From positions 1 to 9,878 of the forward strand of contig JBBSQE010000121.1 in NCBI GenBank assembly GCA_038258095.1: 9,878 bases of DNA, given 5' to 3'. Positions within the stretch are counted from its first letter, which is position 1. The number at the start of each line of letters is the position of its first letter. The position numbers and the translations under genes were made by a program. Below are positions 6,692 to 9,878 of the stretch, piece by piece. A model generated the notes under the pieces. It was not told the origin of the DNA and made no database searches. It saw nothing but the letters and a program-made list of their open reading frames with translations. The stretch is from JBBSQE01 sp038258095. Its GTDB lineage: Bacteria > Actinomycetota > Thermoleophilia > Solirubrobacterales > 70-9.

Positions 6692-7465
6692 ATGCCCTTC
6701 GCCATATTCGGCATAACAAACGATGGCCTGAACTTGGCCGCCAGCCTCATCCTCCTGATGCTGGTCGCCCTCTACGTCGCGCTGGTCGTCTACACCTTTT
6801 TCGACGCACGCCGCCGCGTCGATGACCCGGTGCTCGTCGCCGTCGCGACCGTCGGGTCGCTGATCCCTTTCATCGGCACCGCCGTCTACGCGATCCTGCG
6901 GCCGCCCGAGTACCTCGAGGATGCCCGTGAGCGCGGACTCGAGATCCAGGCTGCGGAGCTCCGGGTCCGCCAGCTCGCCGAGCTCGCCTGCCCCAACTGC
7001 AACTTCCCGGTGGAGAAGAACTACCTGCGTTGCCCGAACTGTCAACGCCGCCTCAAGGACCCCTGCCACCATTGTGGCAAGCCGGTCGACCCCCGCTGGG
7101 CGCTGTGCCCGTACTGCGAGACCTCGTTGCCGGGGCGCTCGCGGCAGGGCAGGTCCGGGCCGTCCCCTGACGAGCGCCGCGAGCCGAGACCGGCGCGTGG
7201 CCCCGCGCGGTCGCAGGGCGGGCCGAAGCGAAGCCCGGCCGGCGACGCCGGACGCGCCTCGGGCGAAGGCAGCGCAGCGAATAAGGCCGCGCCGAAGCGC
7301 CGCTCGCGGCCGAAGACGTCCGACGGTGACGAGAAGCGCTCCGAGGGCGGCTCTCGCCGGTCCGCCGAGCAAACGTCCCGCTCCCGGTCCTCATCCGGGC
7401 GTGACAAGGATTCGGGCGGCGGGCGCGGCGGCAGCGGTTCACCGGATTCCCCCGAGCGCTCGTAA
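6692..7465 (+). CDS. membrane-anchored double zinc-ribbon protein with long disordered tail
   Basis: The 257-residue product has three parts. Two membrane helices lie at about 13-37 and 46-69, joined by a short basic loop (FDARRRVDD). After a helical linker (about 72-98) come eight cysteines in four CxxC pairs: C100/C103, C114/C117, C125/C128 and C139/C142, the spacing of a double zinc ribbon. Residues 145-257 are low-complexity, rich in Ser, Arg, Gly, Pro and Lys, and surely disordered. The ribbons and tail would probably face the cytoplasm, where zinc ribbons are usual and where a basic tail could touch nucleic acid or a partner. GAGGA at 6677-6681, ten bases before ATG 6692, is an acceptable ribosome-binding site. 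The function is unknown; zinc-ribbon proteins of this layout are generally annotated only by domain. It sits between folC and ndk. Confidence 0.85.
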   Translation: MPFAIFGITNDGLNLAASLILLMLVALYVALVVYTFFDARRRVDDPVLVAVATVGSLIPFIGTAVYAILRPPEYLEDARERGLEIQAAELRVRQLAELACPNCNFPVEKNYLRCPNCQRRLKDPCHHCGKPVDPRWALCPYCETSLPGRSRQGRSGPSPDERREPRPARGPARSQGGPKRSPAGDAGRASGEGSAANKAAPKRRSRPKTSDGDEKRSEGGSRRSAEQTSRSRSSSGRDKDSGGGRGGSGSPDSPERS

Positions 7466-7469
7466 CCGC

Positions 7470-7475
7470 TAGGTT
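7470..7475 (+). promoter_or_regulatory. -10 box of leaderless promoter for ndk
   Basis: TAGGTT stands exactly eight bases before the GTG at 7484 and five bases after the stop codon of the preceding gene. No ribosome-binding site lies between, so ndk (and maf behind it) probably has its own leaderless transcript. Confidence 0.65.
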
Positions 7476-7483
7476 TCCGCGCC

Positions 7484-7894
7484 GTGAGCCGGACACTGAT
7501 CCTCATCAAGCCAGATGCTTTTTCCCGCGACCTGACGGGCGAGGTTCTCGCGCGCTTCGAGCGCAAGGGCCTTCAGATCAAGGCCCTCAAGCTCCTCACC
7601 GCCGACGAGGCGATCGCGCACGCGCACTATGCCGAGCACCGCGACAAGCCCTTCTTCGGTGAGCTTGTCGACTTCATCACCGGCGGCCTGCTCGTCGCCG
7701 CGGTCCTCGAGGGCAGCGAGGCGGTTCCGGCCGCGCGGCAGCTGATCGGCTCCACGAATCCCGTCGAAGCCGCCCCGGGGTCGATTCGCGGCGACTTCGC
7801 GCTCGAGGTGACCACGAACATGGTCCACGGGTCGGACTCCGATGAGTCGGCCGAGCGGGAGATCGGGATCTGGTTCCCCGAGCTCTCCCAGTAG
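7484..7894 (+). CDS. ndk: nucleoside diphosphate kinase
   Basis: Ndk transfers the gamma phosphate of ATP to nucleoside diphosphates through a phosphohistidine, balancing the (d)NTP pools in the cytoplasm. The 136-residue product has the family's standard length. The N-terminal RTLILIKPDAF carries the nucleotide-site lysine (K9). Y49 and F57 match the base-stacking positions, followed by R85, T91, R102 and N112. The active-site signature NMVHGSDS has the catalytic H115, and the chain ends in the usual EIGIWFPE. Nothing is missing. GTG 7484 is chosen because it gives the canonical N-terminus and lies eight bases behind TAGGTT. maf begins seven bases after the stop, so the two form a likely nucleotide-pool operon. 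Confidence 0.98.
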   Translation: MSRTLILIKPDAFSRDLTGEVLARFERKGLQIKALKLLTADEAIAHAHYAEHRDKPFFGELVDFITGGLLVAAVLEGSEAVPAARQLIGSTNPVEAAPGSIRGDFALEVTTNMVHGSDSDESAEREIGIWFPELSQ

Positions 7895-7901
7895 TCCCCA
7901 C

Positions 7902-8453
7902 GTGCGGATAGTCCTGGCCTCCAGGTCGCCTCAACGGCGAGAGCTGCTCGGCTCGCTTGGCGTCGACTTCGACGTGCGTCCCTCCGACGTCGACGAGCGA
8001 AGCGAGGGCGATCCGGCCGAGGTCGTGCTCGAGAACGCTCGGATGAAGGCCCGGGGCGTGGCCGAGCCCGGTGCGCTGACGATCGGTTGCGACACCGACG
8101 TCGCGCTCGGGAACATGTTGCTTGGCAAGCCGGCGGACGAGGACGCCGCCCGCGGGCACCTGCGGGCGATGTCCGGCACCACCCACGAGGTCCTCAGCGG
8201 GCTCTGTCTGCTCGGGCCGGGGCAGGGGCTGGAGCGGACCGGGGTCGCTCGCACCTCCGTCACCTTCAGGACCCTCACCGACGAGGACGTCGAGACGTAC
8301 GTCGCGACCGGCGAGTGGCGAGACCGCGCCGGCGGTTACGCGGTCCAGGGTGTCGGGGCGACCCTCGAGGAGCGAATCGAGGGCGACCTGACGAATGTGA
8401 TCGGCCTCCCGCTCGGGCTGCTGCTGGACCTCGCTCCGGAGCTTCGCCCCTGA
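7902..8453 (+). CDS. maf: Maf-family nucleotide pyrophosphatase
   Basis: Maf proteins hydrolyse non-canonical or modified nucleoside triphosphates to monophosphates and are linked to septum formation and housecleaning. The 183-residue product opens with the Maf signature (LASRSPQRRELL). It then shows SDVDE, GCDTDVALGNMLLGKP with the catalytic Asp (D64) and conserved Lys (K76), MSGTTHEVLSG, DRAGGYAVQG, and the closing ERIEGDLTNVIGLPL. All key motifs are present. I cannot decide between the dTTP/UTP branch and the YceF branch by eye. GTG 7902 is chosen because it puts the family's conserved first strand at the N-terminus; the longer in-frame reading from 7842 would overlap ndk by 53 bases and has no family support. 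There is no clear ribosome-binding site, so coupling to ndk, which stops seven bases upstream, is likely. Confidence 0.95.
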   Translation: MRIVLASRSPQRRELLGSLGVDFDVRPSDVDERSEGDPAEVVLENARMKARGVAEPGALTIGCDTDVALGNMLLGKPADEDAARGHLRAMSGTTHEVLSGLCLLGPGQGLERTGVARTSVTFRTLTDEDVETYVATGEWRDRAGGYAVQGVGATLEERIEGDLTNVIGLPLGLLLDLAPELRP

Positions 8454-8467
8454 GGTCTCTCGAAAGT

Positions 8468-8495
8468 TTGACCGACGTACGTTTCACCTTACAGT
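8468..8495 (+). promoter_or_regulatory. candidate promoter, distal, upstream of mreB
   Basis: TTGACC (8468-8473), 16 bases, then TACAGT (8490-8495): the best -35/-10 pair in the window. It would start transcription near 8503, about 220 bases before the mreB start codon. It lies inside the arms of an inverted repeat, which suggests it is controlled. Confidence 0.5.
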
Positions 8496-8517
8496 CACGG
8501 CGAACGTTACGTCGGTC
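8470..8517. repeat. inverted repeat enclosing the distal promoter
   Basis: GACCGACGTA (8470-8479) is the exact reverse complement of TACGTCGGTC (8508-8517). With one bulged T (8507) the arms extend by CGTT (8480-8483) with AACG (8503-8506). The 19-base centre holds the TACAGT box, and the left arm overlaps the -35 box. No T-run follows, so an operator or attenuating hairpin fits better than a maf terminator. Confidence 0.6.
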
Positions 8518-8601
8518 CTCTCCGGTGGCGGGCGTATGTGACAGAAGGCACCAGGATTCCCGCATTTTGCGGTGATTAGCAAGCGTCAGTGGGTCGTTCG
8601 C

Positions 8602-8607
8602 TAGGAT
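8602..8607 (+). promoter_or_regulatory. candidate proximal -10 box upstream of mreB
   Basis: TAGGAT has the same TAGnnT form as the leaderless promoters here, but no start codon lies eight bases on. Transcription would start near 8615 and leave a leader of about 110 bases before the ATG at 8725. No good -35 is visible. Confidence 0.45.
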
Positions 8608-8614
8608 CGATGGC

Positions 8615-8724
8615 AGCGCTTCGCCTCTCGAACTGCAAACTCCGGCGATCCGTGCCAGGCAGGCGAAGCCGCCGCTCGCCGGATCGAAAGGAAGCTCGAT
8701 CTTCGCCGCAACACTGACCCGCTG
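8615..8724 (+). ncRNA. possible structured 5' leader of mreB
   Basis: Two pairs of complementary arms interleave. GCTTCGCCT (8618-8626) pairs with AGGCGAAGC (8661-8669), and TCCGGCGA (8641-8648) with TCGCCGGA (8676-8683). The order A-B-A'-B' means they form either a pseudoknot or two alternative folds. AAAGGAAG (8687-8694) looks like a ribosome-binding sequence but is about 30 bases before the ATG, with no in-frame start closer to it. The stretch encodes no convincing peptide. A regulatory leader is inferred; the family, if any, is not recognised. Confidence 0.35.
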
Positions 8725-9774
8725 ATGGGCGTTCTCAGCTACTTGACAGGCCTCGGAGGCCGCGATCTGGCGGTTGACCTCGGCAGCGCGAACACGGTCG
8801 TGTACGTGCGCGGGCGCGGGGTCGTCCTTTCGGAGCCCACGGTGGTGGCGGCCGACCCTGTCACGGGGCGCGTCCGCGCGGCCGGCCTCGAGGCTTTGGA
8901 GCTGCTCGCCGGTGACCCCGGGACCCTCGTCGGGGTCCGGCCGCTCCGCGAGGGCGTTGACGACAACGCGGAGCTGACGGCGCAGATGCTCGGGCAGTTC
9001 ATCGCCCGGGTGCATCAGGCGCAGTTCGCCCACCCTCGTGTCGTCGTATGCCTTCCACCCGGCGAGGCGGCCGCCGACCGCGTCGTCGAGGACGCCTGCC
9101 TCGCGGCCGGCGCGAGCGAGGCCCGGGTGATCGAGCGACCGATCGCCGCGGCGATCGGCGCCGGCCTGTCCGTCGGGGAGCGCCGCGGCTCGATGGTCGC
9201 CGACATCGGCGCCTCGGGGACGGAGGTAGCGGTGATCACGCTGGGCGCCGTCGCCGTCTCCTGCTCGATTCGATCCGGTGGAGACGAGCTCGACCGGGCG
9301 ATCGCCGATCACTGCGGGCGGGCACACGGGCTGACGATCGACCCCCTCACCGCCGAAGAGCTGAAGATCACGTCGGGAGCCGGGGTGGACCCGGCCGGGG
9401 GTCTCGTGCTCGAGGTGAGCGGAACCGATGCCGCATCGGGGTCGTCCAGGACGGCCACGCTGTCCGCGACCGAGGTCCGCAGCGCCCTTGAGGAGCCGAT
9501 CCGTCGGATCGCCACGGCCATCACCGAGACGGCCGAAGCCGCGCCCCCGTCCCTTCGGGGTGACATCATGGACTTTCCGGTCACGCTTGTAGGGGGCGGA
9601 TCGCTGCTGCAAGGACTGGCGCAACGCCTCCGTGACGAGTGCCGGATGCCGGTTCAGGTGGCAAAGTCCCCTCTCACGTGCGTCGCGGTTGGCGCCGGAG
9701 CCTCCTTCGTGGAGTTCGAGGCCTCAGACCGCGCCGGTGCCGGAACCGGACCCTCCAGCCGCGACGCCGCCTGA
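8725..9774 (+). CDS. mreB: MreB-family actin-like protein with altered catalytic site
   Basis: MreB polymerises under the membrane and guides the elongasome that builds the side wall. The 349-residue product aligns along the whole family. It shows a short hydrophobic N-terminus (GVLSYLTGLG), phosphate-1 DLGSANTVVYVRGRGVVLSEP from D18, PRVVVCLPPG, IAAAIGAGL, the SGGDELDRAI segment, TAEELK, and the adenosine-site VGGGSLLQGL. Two usually invariant places differ. IEEP reads IERP (E137-R138), putting Arg where I recall the catalytic Glu (Glu131 of Thermotoga MreB). The phosphate-2 loop DIGGGTTE reads DIGASGTE (160-167). ATP may still bind, but hydrolysis is doubtful. ATG 8725 starts the canonical N-terminus; there is no ribosome-binding site at normal distance. 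mreC follows 61 bases downstream, so by position this is the operon mreB. Confidence 0.9.
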   Translation: MGVLSYLTGLGGRDLAVDLGSANTVVYVRGRGVVLSEPTVVAADPVTGRVRAAGLEALELLAGDPGTLVGVRPLREGVDDNAELTAQMLGQFIARVHQAQFAHPRVVVCLPPGEAAADRVVEDACLAAGASEARVIERPIAAAIGAGLSVGERRGSMVADIGASGTEVAVITLGAVAVSCSIRSGGDELDRAIADHCGRAHGLTIDPLTAEELKITSGAGVDPAGGLVLEVSGTDAASGSSRTATLSATEVRSALEEPIRRIATAITETAEAAPPSLRGDIMDFPVTLVGGGSLLQGLAQRLRDECRMPVQVAKSPLTCVAVGAGASFVEFEASDRAGAGTGPSSRDAA

Positions 9775-9835
9775 CCAAGACCTTCGATGCCCGAGAAAAC
9801 ACTTCCAACCCGAGCGATGAGCTCAGATCTGAACC

Positions 9836-9878
9836 ATGTATCGCAAGCAGCTTCGCCGCCGTAGAACGGTTCTCGCAC
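9836..9878 (+). CDS. mreC: rod shape-determining protein MreC, first 14 codons
   Basis: ATG 9836 opens a frame reading MYRKQLRRRRTVLA to the window edge. A short, strongly basic start just before a hydrophobic stretch is typical of MreC, a single-pass membrane protein that forms a periplasmic scaffold for the elongation machinery. Position directly after an MreB gene on the same strand is the normal operon order. The 61-base gap from mreB contains the 10-base palindrome TCAGATCTGA (9823-9832) and no clear ribosome-binding site or -10 box. Only the cytoplasmic N-terminus is visible, so identity leans on context. Confidence 0.72.
   Translation, partial: MYRKQLRRRRTVLA

Noticed and set aside
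8635..8683. Firm call of a c-di-GMP-I riboswitch
   Set aside because: Only short pieces resemble the aptamer and the expected helices between them do not form well; kept only as a question in the findings.
8275..9624. Long open frame of 449 codons on the minus strand opposite maf and mreB
   Set aside because: It is rich in Arg, Gly and Asp with no recognisable motif, as expected from the antisense of GC-rich codons; maf and mreB on the plus strand are unmistakable.
1..9878. CRISPR arrays, insertion sequences, tRNA or rRNA genes, prophage or defence genes
   Set aside because: No spaced repeats, transposase motifs, terminal inverted repeats or tRNA-like cloverleaf arms were seen; the window is core-genome in character.

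Overview
The window is a continuous piece of GC-rich (well over 60 %) bacterial chromosome carrying housekeeping genes. Gene order clpX / valS-folC / ndk-maf / mreB-mreC, TAnnnT-type -10 boxes, TTG and GTG starts and missing Shine-Dalgarno sequences fit a high-GC actinobacterium. My best guess is class Thermoleophilia (Solirubrobacterales-like). That placement rests on family knowledge and style, not on a database search. No mobile element, CRISPR array, tRNA or rRNA was seen, and no gene-free stretch exceeds 300 bases (the longest is 271, between maf and mreB).

Layout. Positions 1-596 hold the 3' end of clpX, followed by a long hairpin and a small GroES-like gene (718-1056). A hairpin-rich gap separates this from two minus-strand genes: ohr (1188-1625, peroxide reductase) and, upstream of it, an EAL-domain gene (1705-2481). 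The EAL gene is divergent from valS (2588-5152). valS is followed closely by folC (5161-6438), an unlisted 39-residue membrane protein (6469-6588), a membrane-anchored double zinc-ribbon protein (6692-7465), ndk (7484-7894) and maf (7902-8453). A regulatory-looking gap of 271 bases precedes an MreB-family gene (8725-9774), and the first 14 codons of mreC end the window.

How the genes relate. ClpX and the GroES-like protein belong to protein quality control. ValS charges tRNA, FolC makes folylpolyglutamates, Ndk and Maf manage and sanitise nucleotide pools, and MreB/MreC organise the elongation cell-wall machinery. Ohr detoxifies organic peroxides. The EAL protein would belong to c-di-GMP signalling, but it has lost residues needed for catalysis.

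Most notable points: (1) a repeated start architecture, TAGnnT, exactly eight bases, then the start codon, in front of four genes, implying leaderless mRNAs; (2) an MreB encoded just upstream of mreC with a changed catalytic glutamate and a broken phosphate-2 loop; (3) an EAL domain lacking two catalytic acids; (4) an inverted repeat wrapped around a candidate promoter, followed by a structured candidate leader, ahead of mreB.
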